64,000 nucleotides of DNA from NCBI GenBank assembly GCA_000708835.1, contig DF237415.1:11463-75462 (forward strand), written 5' to 3'. Shown in pieces: positions 28,628 through 39,718 of this stretch (positions are counted from its first letter, which is position 1; every line of letters starts with the position of its first letter). Below the pieces are notes generated by a model. That model was given only the letters and a program-made list of their open reading frames with translations. It did not search any database and had not been told where the DNA came from. Made by a program: the position numbers and the translations under genes. Origin of the DNA: Klebsormidium nitens. Taxonomy: Eukaryota > Streptophyta > Klebsormidiophyceae > Klebsormidiales > Klebsormidiaceae.

Positions 28628-30832
28628 GAAGAAGGGGCGCGGGCGCTAGGAAAGAGGTCCCGCTGTTCACAAAGTCAAACGGTATCGAGGTAAGCACTCG
28701 CGCGAGTGCAGTGCATGAGTGGAACCTACAGCTTTGGAAAGCAGTATCGGGGGTCGACATTGAACCGTTCGTTAGACCGTTTGTATATGGTGACCACACA
28801 AGTGATTGATGATCCAAAGATTCATTTGGATGCATCATATGTCGCCTTCATATTTCCGCACGTATGGGGGGAAGGCTTATGAGTCATGTGAAGTCTTTAT
28901 GCTACTGTTCTGCTGGTTGTCTCCAGCTTGATTTTTTCATAGGAGATGGCGGACATCGAGTTGAGAAAGTCACAGCAATTGGTGGCAACAACAAGCCAAC
29001 CTCATATTTGCAAATACGGTTAGGTTGCGGGTGGTCAATTTTCAGCAAATTACTATATGCACACGTGTGTTCGTATCCGATCGAGACCGGGCCCCGCTCC
29101 ACGGCCATGGAGATCATCAAGCTGCCGGGCTAAGGGACCATTCTTAATCGGTTTACTCTATAGGATTGATGTGCTTCAGTGTGTTTGACCGGCCACATGA
29201 TGGATGATGTCCAGGCTAGGTCGAACTCGTTCATCACACAAGGCTCTATTGGATGGTGTCGGCCATGCAATGATAGGGATATCCTGACTGATATAACCCG
29301 AGGGTTAAGGCAGAACTGCGATGTGCGCGCTAGCTCGCGCGGCGAATGCAAGGTATTATAGTATCTCGAGCTATGTTACTAATCGCATATCAATGGCCGG
29401 CATAACTTGTTGTACGCCTGCCAGGCGTATCCAGTGCTGATCGGAAGCTTCAGCAATAACTTTCAGAACCACACTTGATGCATATGTGCCCAACTGGATC
29501 GAAGCTATCGTCTGCCGCGGCCACATGATGCAGTCAAACTATATGAGTTATATGTAACGTACGTACACGCACATGTTGAACGCATACTGAGCATGTGTCA
29601 ACGCATATTCCGAACATGAAAGATCAATGCATGATCTAGGTATACATGAATTTCGATATGGCATGCATGGCTGCAGCCGCGCCGATCCGCGTCATGACAT
29701 AGAATAGTCTTGCTCAATCACATGCAATTAGGATCGATGCATCATTGCGTGATCGAGCAAGGTTATCCTACGTACATTGCCCTGTGCATGCACTATTTTA
29801 AATTGGATTTTATAAATCACATTTATTCGAAGTCGTAATCATTTGTCGGTTCATATCTTTGTATATTGCTCAGATCCTCAAGATAGACTAGAATCTCAAT
29901 TCAGAATTGCTTTTGAACTAGGTACATAAGAGTCATGATCCGTTGTATCTGTCATGCGCAGAATTGAATCGCCATGTACATGTCAGACCTCAAACTGAAT
30001 CACAAGAACCATTTATATACACTACTAACCTTAACATTCGCATAATGGAAAGTGCACAACAAGTTGGAAAAGAGCAGGTTCATTCTCTAAATGAGAGCGC
30101 TGTTTTCAAAGCGAGTCTGGTCCCGTCCTAAGCATGTATGAGAAAGAAATGACCATGCAACGAACTTGAAAGAGAATTGTGATCCACACAGCCCCGTAAG
30201 AAAGACTTCCCCTCACTAGTTTTTCGGATCCACTTGCATCAATCTATGATTCTAATAAGAGGTTACGAAAACTTCAAAATCAGGTAATTATCCACTGCCA
30301 CACCGCCATCAATCCCGTAGTATCAAGGACGCCGAGGACCTACGGCACAGCAACCACATGTCAAAGGAGAACTCACCTGGCACCTATGAACCATTGAGCA
30401 CCTGACACTTGTAACTTCACCAGCACCTGAGATTATCCCCTTTCTTATGCGGCAAGTTCCCTTTCGAAACAGGCCAACTCACCGCTCTGGTGAATGGTTG
30501 CAATAAGATAGATAAGTCAAAGCACATCGTACTGAAACATGACCTTGCCAAATCCAATGATTTAATCCTGGAAACAGAGAACCCGAATGGTAGCTAAAGC
30601 ACGATAGAGGTTCGAACTTCAGCACTTCCAAGCGAGCTTTCCTGTTGCGAATTACAAGAAACCAGACTTCGAAATCGGGCTGTTACTTGGGAGCCACTAT
30701 TTTCGTCAAGTCAATGTTGATAAGAGGCATGTCGACTTTACATGTAACAAGCTAGACGCATGTCAAGCAGTCCAACTTGCAGCTGGTTAGAGCAGTCCAA
30801 ATTCCAAATTCCCTGGTCAAACTCAGCACGAG
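28628..30832. other. Converging AT-rich spacer between DnaJ and the LHC-like gene
   Basis: About 2.2 kb, notably AT-rich, packed with small palindromic words such as TGCATGCA and GATCATG, densest at 29350-29800. Short open frames here have no recognisable family and no GC bias. I found no RNA gene or terminal inverted repeat. Confidence 0.55.
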
Positions 30833-31809
30833 CTACAAAGCCTGGGCAAATGGGGTCATGATGACTTGCAAATGACAGCTGGACCTTGAGTAAGATGAGA
30901 GACTAATGACGGCCTATTGTCACCGCAATTGAGAAGCAAGCCCTGAAGTGCTGTCTGCCCCCTTTTGAAGGCATTCAGATCTGAAACACACCTGGTCGCA
31001 GATTGTCTTCCCGGTGTTCGCTTCAGCAGCCAGTCCTGCTGCCACTCCTAGGAGAGCTAGTGCCCCATTCAACTCCTCCTTTTGACGCTCCTTCTGCACA
31101 AGCGCTGACCCTGCTTCATGCTTCATCCACCATTGCCTCATCTACCGACATTATTACAAAGCTTCTGTGGCGGAAGGGAGGGCTGTCATCAATGGATCTT
31201 TTAGTGCTGATGACAAGCTGACAGTCCCGAGATGGAGTGTTGCTTGCTGGTTGTTGCTGCATAAGAGTGCTACCAAAATATCCTCACAGCAAATCTGCTA
31301 CTTTTGCGCCGCTGCTCCAGCTGCACCAGTGCCAGTTGCTTTGCCACCACGGGATCCACCATCTCCTGGGACCTGACCTCCGGCGCCATGCGCTTGTTGG
31401 CTTGCGGCGGCATCCGGGCATCCTGCACCTGCACAGCTCACCCGTTTTGATTCACCAACATAAGCGGTAGACATGAACTATCACGTCTGGTGCCGTTTAG
31501 CTCTGCAACTGGCAACAGTGCAGTGCATCATATCAACATACCTGCAAACAAGCCCGGCGGCATTTCCAGCTCCATCACTGACAGGACAAGTACCTGGGCT
31601 TGCACACTTGTACGCTTGTGTCGCCAAGCTGGTTTGTGCTGCCAGTGAAACTCTCCAACAAACCATTTTGCAGGAATATGTCTTGCAGTTTGCTGATGAT
31701 GTGGTACTCTGTCGGTCAAGGCTAAGTTTCGAGCGGGTCTGAAACTCCTCTTAGCTTGAGCCAAAGCTGGGCTTGAGCCCCATGATTCGCACGATGTTGT
31801 GGTCTGCAT
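30833..31809 (-). CDS. One-helix light-harvesting-like (HLIP/LIL) plastid protein
   Basis: Probable exons 31809-31594, 31428-31288 and 31093-30992, all joined in phase 0; about 153 residues before the uncertain end. Residues 1-72 are Ser/Thr/Arg-rich and end RTSVQAQ, like a plastid transit peptide. The middle is charged (MPPQANKRMAPEV, VAKQLALVQLEQRRK). The last exon gives KERQKEELNGALALLG and VAAGLAAEANTGKTI, one membrane helix shaped like the chlorophyll-binding helix of LHC/HLIP proteins: ExxNG is kept, but the usual Arg and Met of NGRxAM are Ala and Leu. It might bind pigment or help photosystem assembly; that is inference. The 3' end is unsure: splicing to 30841 gives CDQAL then stop at 30833, while read-through stops at 30920. 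An acceptor at 31422 would remove two residues. Confidence 0.55.
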
Positions 31810-31978
31810 ATGGTATACTTGCATCTTATGCAGCCTTTTTGCTGTCAGACACAGATTGGAAACACAGAGAGATGAGCAACAATTGAATGCTACCTCAAGT
31901 TGAGTCAAAGACGAGTTGACAATAGGGGGTCCTTTTTGTGTGTACTGACATCACTCACAGAGTCACACCACACCTATG

Positions 31979-32663
31979 ACCATGAATCCTACTCCGGATT
32001 TTGCCAACTCCGGATTTTCGACTGTCATTCATCGATGAGGATCCAAACACCGGTCTCTGGCCCGTGCTTTCACCACCTCTCTGTCTGAGCTGAGGAGATC
32101 GCCCGGGCGACATTCAGTAGCCCTGCCCGTAGCCCAACTTGCGATGTCTCTTCAATTTAGAAATAGTAAGCCCTGGCAATAGTAAGCTCCTGCACTAACA
32201 CTAAAAACCTAACCCACTAAATCACCCGCTCCGCACCCGAACCCACCCTAACCACCAGACTAACCCCACCCGTCCTAGGCTATTGCTAAATTGAAGATTC
32301 TTCAACTTGCGCCCTCGGGGCCGGAAGAACCTCGGCCGGGGCTTGGTTACCGCAGTCGGGTTGCATTGGTCAGACAAGAAACAATACACACGAGATAGCC
32401 TGGTTTAACAAGCCGGTGTAAATGAGAGGGGGTGTCCTGCAGGGCTTTCACCAGCTCGGGGTTCGCCTCCCGACCAATTCCAAGGCAGGTTATCTTGCCC
32501 GTTAGAGAATACCTACGGTAGATAATAGGTCAAGAAGTGCCTCGTGTACCTATTTGCGATGTCCGCCGGCAACACCCCGGTAGAAGCAACTTTTCGCGCG
32601 TCCTCGTACGGTAGGTTTATGCAAAAATCCGGAGTTGAATAAATCCGGAGTTGAATTCATGGT
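31979..32663. mobile_element. 685-bp MITE-like element with 40-bp terminal inverted repeats
   Basis: The left end (31979-32019) starts ACCATGAAT and contains ACTCCGGATTT twice; the right end (32621-32663) is its reverse complement with about five mismatches over 40 bp and no gaps, also with the word doubled. The interior has no long open frame, so the element would be non-autonomous. No clear target-site duplication was found. A second smaller element is nested at 32144-32302. Confidence 0.7.
32144..32302. mobile_element. Nested 159-bp MITE with 9-bp target duplication
   Basis: TCTTCAATTTAGAAATAG at 32149-32166 matches the reverse complement of 32280-32297 at 17 of 18 bases. The element is flanked by exact 9-bp direct repeats CAACTTGCG at 32135-32143 and 32303-32311. 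A 9-bp duplication is typical of Mutator-like (MULE) transposition. The interior is C- and A-rich (repeated AACCC/CCTAA words) without coding capacity. Confidence 0.7.
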
Positions 32664-33385
32664 TATCCACCTCAGGCTCTGGAGACCATGGCTTGGCATG
32701 AGCTCCCTCCATGAAACCGGTACTGTGTGTACCTCCCTAGGTACGGGTACACAGACTCATGACTCGCGCTGTGGGTAGGTATACGGTACCTATTACCAGC
32801 TGCTGTGGCTCCAACGTCAACAACGGGATACAAGCCGGCAGAAACGGCTACAAAGAGCGCCTGCCGTTCAACGGACGCCGCTGTGCAGATGCACGTGCTC
32901 GAAAGATCGGAATAGCGACCGACAACTACGGAGGGCGGCTGTACTTGTCGCCGCCTGGACCGACGTGTGCAAGTTCGAATCTGCCGCATCGAACTCAGCA
33001 AGCCACGTCGACCAGTACCGTTTTATGATCACCACAGGTAAAAGTACCATTCGTTCTTTTCTTGATTGCAACAAGTTTTGGCAGCACAAGAGTCTCCCAA
33101 GTTTCTCCCTACTGATGTGCAGGGATGGAGATGCGGAGGAGGAGGCTTGGAATTTCAAAGTCCGCGGGCTTGCTGGCTTAATTCTGCTGCACCGTTCACG
33201 GCCTACGTGTGCGTCCGTTCGGTGAACCTTTATGGCTTTCTGAGGATTTTTACTGAGGGCATCCTATTCTTTAGATTGCCCTCCATAATGAGGCATTTGC
33301 AAATCTAAGCTAAGATCTATATTCGCTTCGGTGTCGTAACAAACGGGGCAACCAGAGAAACTCTGGAAGCAGTAGCTGAACTAGC

Positions 33386-33973
33386 ATGACGCCCCCCAGT
33401 GCTGCGTTTGAGGAGGAGGAAGACATGTTTGCCTCTGGCAATAAGCGGAACCCGTGGGTGCCAGCCGGTAAGTGTCAGCCTGTGAAGCCCCATGTTCTGT
33501 TGTTGAAGCCGCAAGGATGCCAGCTTGACAGCACTGTGCTCGTTAGGGCAGGGGTTCTAGAACTTCTTTTCGTAGTCCGATGCTGCTTCTTGCAAAGTGA
33601 TGATGGAGGTGTTTGTGTGGTGCACCACTGCTGTGTCGCTGTGTTGTAGAGTTCTGTTGCCCCGCAGGGTCTGTCAAAGGTAGCTGACTTCGTACCACCC
33701 ATGCAGCCTGAGCACTTCAACCTGCTATGACTGCTGGAAGTGCATTGGTATGCTCTCCTGTTTGATGGACATCAACTGAAAGAGTAACGGGACTGGAATG
33801 TTGTAGGTGCATTCTTGACGGCCGGCGTGCTGGCTGCGGGACTTTATGCTTTCAAGAAGGGGAACACGCAGAGGAGTCAACAGCTCATGCGCGCACGAGT
33901 GGTTGCCCAGGGGGTCACCATTGCCATCATGGCAGCGTCGGTCGGAGCGGGGGGCTTCTCATTGAAAGGATAG
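33386..33973 (+). CDS. HIG1-domain mitochondrial protein (Rcf1-like)
   Basis: Two exons, 33386-33467 and 33807-33973, give 82 residues. The first encodes an acidic N-terminus and NKRNPWVPAG; the second encodes FLTAGVLAAGLYAFKKGN, then LMRARVVAQGVTIAIMAAS. This is the two-helix HIG1 (hypoxia-induced) domain, with the conserved Q-x-x-MRARVxxQG loop between the two membrane segments. Family members such as yeast Rcf1 sit in the mitochondrial inner membrane and help assemble or regulate cytochrome c oxidase and supercomplexes. Length and domain fill fit the small single-domain members. The phase-1 junction completes the Gly of PAGA. A short AG-bounded stretch near 33667 could be an alternative exon but would interrupt the motif, so it was excluded. 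Confidence 0.9.
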
Positions 33974-36075
33974 ACTGTAATAGCAGGATCTATTATGGCA
34001 TCAATACGTCGTGATCCCTTACTTAGGACCTGCAGTGATTTTCTGAGTGGACAAGGAGGTCATCATGGGAAACTCCACAGGGGAGTGTTTGGCCATCTGC
34101 ATGTACATACCAGCAAAAGTTCTTCTGTAATATAGCTAGTGTCTCCATTATGAGATGTGTTCAGTGTTGCTCACATTGAGCAAACAGATATCAAAGAAAC
34201 TATTGGATCAAAATTCCTCATAATCTGCAAATACTTAAGTTCGAAGGGACCTCGATTTTAGTGCTGATTGACAATCATTTCAGTACGTCATCGAGCAAGC
34301 AGAATATCGACCAGAACAGGTGATCGACCAACGAAAATAGCTTGCGCTTATAGGCTTTTGCAAGTTTAACGAGGTCTTTGCGAGCAAGAAATGCACTGAT
34401 CGGTCCAGTCATAGAAGGTGCAAATCTATAGAGCGTTCAGTGACAGACACTTTGTATGGTGCAGAGCAGAGAACATACGAGCATGATCATTATGCCGGAC
34501 TAGCTGGCAATTTAAAGGTACGCATGCCACATGTATCTGACTCTATTATTGACGCCTTCCTCACACTATTATTGCAAGCCATCTGGATTTGGGGAGCAAG
34601 AAACCATGCCATGTGCGGGAACATATTTGCAATATTTGTCTAAGTTCTAGGGTCTTCACTGCATGCTATACTAATTCTGCAACAACACAATTGGTCCGCT
34701 CAACATGACCATATAGTCCGCAACATTATATGGAGCCGCGCTCAGCCTGCGAGCTGCCGGTAAAGTATACCTTCGAAGTCCGGATGGTCACTTGCTGTTA
34801 TAAACCCTGAGCCACGCTGAGCCATCGGGCAACACTCCGGTGAGACCGGGATACAATGAGTTGACTTTGCAGCTTGCTACGGCTGCAAGTCATGTCCGAT
34901 GTTCGTCATTATTCACTGCGAAGAACAAGCAACAATCTGCAACCTACACATCATGCATACAAGGGCGAAATGTTCGTAGGCTCTACAAGTTTGAGATTGG
35001 TGTGATTCGACATATATTTCGACTATGGCCGCGGGCGTGCAAAGCCGGACAACGATCGATCACTTTCGAAGCCATCTCTTGCATATGCGCGAGCACTTTT
35101 TGGTGCAGACGATCCGTGTTCACCGCGCGTATACACCGTGACTGATTAGACTAGCAGATGTCACTGCAGGAAGATCTTGATTCGGGACCATGTGCTCCAG
35201 AATCGACCACGTATCAAAGAAATCTGAGATTATCGTATCAACTATTTTTTTTGTAGAGTCGAGCATGTTAAGTCCAATTAGTCGCGGATGCAAAGCTCTA
35301 GGTCTAAGACACTTACATGCACTTCATACATGTATGCCATGAGAAGCTTATGGCCTATTTAAGGCTACGGCGATCGTACGTTATGAAAAGAGACTATCGA
35401 GTTAATGGGCCGGGGCGCGCAGAAGCTTAGCAGGAAGCTCATCATTGGCCTTCAATGTCAATAATCCAATGATGATTCGACTTACCCTCGTTACGAATTT
35501 TCACAATACTTGGAGGATAAATGAGGGTGCACATGGGCTCTTGGATTCGGTCCCGGGTGGGGCTTGTTGCAACGGAGATGGCTTTCAACACTGTTACTAT
35601 GGTTGGTCTCGATCGTTTAGCAAACCCTTGTCCCAGGGCTACGATATTTGAAGGAGCATGCCCAAAAGCATATTGAAGGACTTGCCATAATATACAGAGA
35701 AGAACCTCCGATATTTTGAAAATCGGTCCACTACCGTGAATAGCTTTACTACGATTGTGGAATCCCATGCACGTCAGTGCATATTTCCCCCATGTACCTT
35801 AGCGCAGCCCACTACCAGTTCATCTTATTTGCTATCCATGTCACAAGGGAGCTCGTTTGACGTCGGAGCCAATAATGATAAGCAGACAATACGCACAGTG
35901 CAAGGAAAGCAGAAACTGCCATCTTACCATAAACGACATGCATCTTGCAAACTTGGATATTGATAGCCTGCCTGCGGCCACGTTTCTCCAATCTTTCAGA
36001 TCAGAGACTGCTTGCATTTGCCCAACAGTATATAATCAATGATTCGAGCACAAGAACAAAGTTAGTAAGCGGATA
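33974..36075. other. Converging AT-rich spacer between HIG1 and eIF3k genes
   Basis: About 2.1 kb. TGTAA occurs just after the HIG1 stop (33976) and could serve as a green-algal polyadenylation signal. The rest is AT-rich with short frames (for example 35768-35442 minus) that show no family, no GC bias and no consistent splice context. Nothing else is supportable. Confidence 0.5.
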
Positions 36076-39000
36076 TTACAAAGAAGTTGACTCGACAACA
36101 GGAAGCAGTTTCGATATTTGCTCTAATGGAAGGTTGTCGGACGTAATTTTCCGAAGAGAAGGTGTGTTGTACTCTGAGCTCGGAAACTTCACCACCTGCA
36201 AAAAGACTGGGAAGAGTCATAAACGGCGAATAATAGACCCAAGAGAATCATCGAACCGGAGACAAAGATGCCCTGCAGCCTACCAGGCCGCACAGCAGGC
36301 CCGCCCCGCTCACCGTCTTGCCCTCGGGTGTCGTGAGCTGCTCCCAGCCCTTCCGCTCCTGCTGCCCGATGTACTTGTCGAGCAGGGGGCCGTTCATGTT
36401 GATGGCCTGTCACCACGTGCCAGCAGAGGCGGCTCAGCAACGGGACAACGGACCCTAACGACCATAGCGAGAAAGAAGGCATGTGGCGCAGATCCCAATT
36501 GGGACCCCCCCCACCAGGGAGGGGGGTCAGCTGGATGATTTCATTTCAGTTGCATCAAAAGTTGGATGGCGGCATCTGTCCCGAAAACCAAGGGAAGGGC
36601 GTTCCAGATAAGCTTTACTGTGAGAGGCGCCGCATAAAATCTGCTGTCATCGGATGAGATCCACCTTGTTTGAGACAAGTGCCGGCTGTGCTGGGGGGCT
36701 CAGCGGCAGCGGACACGCAGCATAGCACCTTTAGACTTGGCTTCATTTCTTTCCACGCTTCCCTCTCTGCTCTTCTGTAGCAAAAGGCAAGGCTTCTGCG
36801 GCGCCACAGCTCAAAAGAAGAGCTGGTTTGCCGCGTGCACATCAACCACCGGCTCCTGCCCTGGCCCCGCAGTGGGCGGCCCTGTCCGGTGCCTGGCTGC
36901 TGCGGCAGGGGGGGGCTCACCTCTGCGAGGACGGGCAGCGGCACCCGCAGGTACGTCATGGCCAGCACGTGCACGGCATACCGCTGCATCGCCGCCTCAA
37001 AGCCTGCACCAAGCCATGCGCCGCACACCGCTCACACCCTCTCGCTGCATGCTGCTGATCAGCGCTGACATGGGTCACAGCAGCAGGAGCAGCGGAACCA
37101 GGCAGAATGCGGCCATGCGAGCTGCACACCTTTCACAACGGACATTTTCACAGGGTGTATGCGGGTGAGGCTGTGGGCGTGCCCTGTGAGTCAGGCACTG
37201 TGGGCGGGGGCACGCCGTACCTGGGATGACCTCCAGGATGTCGCGGTTGCGCGCCGCTTCGGTCCAGAACTCCTTGAAGCGCGCGGTCTGCACCACAGTA
37301 CAGGCAGCGTGTCAGAGGGGGTGGCCGTCGGGTGCCAAGGACGTGGGGGTACGGCGGGGCACAGGAGCACCATGTGCGGCCCGGGGAGCCAAACAAATCC
37401 TCGTTTTAAAGGGTGGTGCTTCACACGTGCTCCTCGCATTTCGGATTTGCCACTAGTAGAGGCAGAGCTGAGACTACGAGAGCATAGCGCGTNNNNNNNN
37501 NNNNNNNNNNNNNNNNNNNNNNNNNNNNNNNNNNNNNNNNNNNNNNNNNNNNNNNNNNNNNNNNNNNNNNNNNNNNNNNNNNNNNNNNNNNNNNNNNNNN
37601 NNNNNNNNNNNNNNNNNNNNNNNNNNNNNNGTCCTCCATGTTTGGCAGAACTGATTGACCGATCCCAGATCGACCTCAGTCAGAAGAAACACAAGCTCTA
37701 AAGTGCACGCGGACTGCAGTTCCCCAGCAAGGGCCGCTCGTGCCTCGCAGGCGGTTTGCGCGAGGGCTGGCCCGGTGGCCCGCAGGCGGGGGCTGACCTC
37801 GAGGAGGGCGTCCAGGTTGAGCAGCGTGGCAAAGGGCTCCTCCACGTGCAGGCGCTCCGGGATGAGGCTCATGTACAGCTGGAAGTCGAGCGCGGGGAGC
37901 GCCATCAGGCCCTGCACGCAGGCCACACCACCGCTGCCAGCAGGCTCCCCCGCACGGACGGGCCACCAGCCAGACATGCAGGCCGGGGGCAAGCAATCGA
38001 ATGGGGCACAAAGCCAGGTGCAAAGCATAGCCCCAGTCTCGGAGACGAACGTAATGCTCGTCAAAATTCTGGGCCGCTTCAACAAGCCTTCCTTTTTGTA
38101 CCCAGTGGTGCGAACGTAAGGAGCTTCTGACGAGACTGAGACGAAAATTGTGCAAGAGCAGTGGTGTAGGCTCAGAGTGTGTTCGCGCACCGTTCCTCTG
38201 ACCAGATGCCACCTGCCAGTGCCTTACCTTGACCAGGATGCGCGCCACAGCATGGATGTTCACGCTCGCAGGATTGAACTGCACCAGTAAGGAGCGCACT
38301 CAAACCTTGCTCTCTGCCAGCGCACAGGTCTCAAACCTCTCCCAAGTGATTGCAGTTCTGACGGGCTGACGTGTCAACCAATGACCGAAAGTCGACAAGG
38401 ACAATTCAAAAGAGCTCTTGTCAGCACGGACAGCGGTAATGGCCGAGCGCCAGCACTTGCAGGCCTAACCGACCAGCTCTGGGCACCACTGTGGCGACGG
38501 CAGCTTTCCGCACGGGGTTGTCCAGTCTCACAATCTGCGAATCCAAGGAAGCCCAGGAGCAAGGGACACCGCTTACCTGATATAATCGCAGGAGGCAGAG
38601 GTTTGCGTTGAGATCGTAGGTCTCAGATACAATCTGCACAGAAACAAGAAAGTTGGACGGCAGTTCCAAAGAAAGAACTCTGTTCAAATGAGCACAGCGA
38701 TCTGGCCAGGCCCCTCTCTTGCAAGCAAGGAGCCCCACGTACAAACTCAAGCTTGAAGTCAATGGGCACTACAATGCTTACCTGCTCTTGCACATAATCC
38801 TCCAGGTCAGGAAGCACGTCCGGATTGTCTGCAAATCACATAGCGAGTGAGTCTGATTGCAGCAGCTTCAAATCCTGCGAGCACCACCATTAGGGTGTAC
38901 CCATCGAACTGAACTCACCAATCACCAATTACCTTCCCACTGGTCCAATGTCCATTGACAGAGATGTTGCAAACCAAGTTGTAAAAAAGTTTTACCCCGC

Positions 39001-39171
39001 TTCCTTTCTTGTCCTCATAACCTTTCTACCGCGAATTCCCATCCAAATCACAGCGATGCGCCTTTGCTCACATTGTGCATGGCTGAGGATCTGGTGCACT
39101 CGCCCCTTGAGCGACTGCCGCTCTGCTGCCTCCTGCTTCCTCTTGCCCCAGTGGTCAGTGCTGCTCGCCAT
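36076..39171 (-). CDS. EIF3K: Translation initiation factor eIF3 subunit K
   Basis: Exons: 39171-39072, 38828-38782, 38633-38577, 38278-38228, 37911-37798, 37287-37221, 37003-36921, 36406-36314, 36195-36076; 243 residues, all junctions in phase. eIF3k pairs with eIF3l in the PCI/MPN core of eIF3 on the 40S subunit. Family landmarks in order: YNPDVLPDLEDYVQEQ, YDLNANLCLLRLYQFNP, VARILVKGLMALPALDF, LLETARFKEFWTEAARN, ILEVIPGFEAAMQRYAVHVL, VPLPVLAEAINM, and the C-terminal NLPLEQISKLLPVVES. It carries a longer basic N-terminus (WGKRKQEAAERQSLKG) than the plant protein. The gap at 37493-37630 lies wholly in the intron 37797-37288, so the frame is complete. Confidence 0.94.
37493..37630. other. Assembly gap (138 N)
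   Basis: Unsequenced bases inside an intron of the eIF3k gene; the two flanking exons join in phase and continue the conserved LLE-TARFKEFW motif. Confidence 0.99.
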
Positions 39172-39718
39172 CCTGGCAATGCAGGGCCTGGGAGACACGC
39201 ACACTGCCGGCAGCGCCCACAAACAAAGGCCCAGGGCACACACAGGACGACGTCAAGTGGCGCTCTGACCGTGGCCCTGGGCAACTTCACGATTTTGACA
39301 GCTCGAAAGTTCTCACAATGACAAGAGAGTCACAAGTTCAAATCGCAGCGGCGGCAGAGCGGTTACTGCAGGGAGATCCGAAGTCCAGTCTTGAGGCACT
39401 CTCATTGTCAAGAGTCAAGGTGGCTTGGAGCCTTGGACTCTCGAGCCAAGAAAATTGCAAATCGTGCACACGACCAGTGCAGCCTAGCGACAGGAACCAT
39501 CATGCAGGAACTACAGACCTGCTTCCGATCTTCACATTCACCTCATCACTGTTCACCAGATATTGTTGGCGCTCTGCTGTGGGCATCAGCTGCCAGCAGA
39601 TACAAAAGTACAGCAGGCAATCAGCCTGAACAGCAGGGCAAGTAAGATCTCTCATTGTCAATGTTTGCATGCCGCTTTGTGTATCACCTTTGGAGAGATT
39701 TACCTCCTAGTCTAGGGC
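39172..39718. promoter_or_regulatory. Divergent 5' region of eIF3k and EMC10 genes
   Basis: A compact 547-bp spacer between two start codons on opposite strands. It contains repeated AACTTC, AAGTTC and TTGTCA words (39278-39420), related to the TTGAA/TTCAA cluster in other divergent spacers. No coding region is supportable. Confidence 0.5.

Larger units (their letters stand above)
31810..33385. promoter_or_regulatory. Divergent 5' region of LHC-like and HIG1 genes, enlarged by a nested inverted-repeat element
   Basis: The 1.6-kb spacer separates the two start codons. About 685 bp of it is the inverted-repeat element at 31979-32663, which itself contains a 159-bp element. Without these it would be about 0.9 kb. 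The 720 bp nearest HIG1 carry no coding region I can support. Confidence 0.5.

Noticed and set aside
32190-32275. Telomere-like CCTAA/ACCC-rich stretch
   Set aside because: The units are irregular and lie inside the 159-bp MITE; no tandem CCCTAAA array is present.
32440-32500. tRNA-like T-arm (GGGGTTCGCCTCCCG)
   Set aside because: No matching acceptor stem, D-arm or anticodon arm could be placed at the right spacing.
35442-35768. 108-residue minus-strand open frame
   Set aside because: No recognisable family and an overlapping opposite frame of similar quality; treated as chance.
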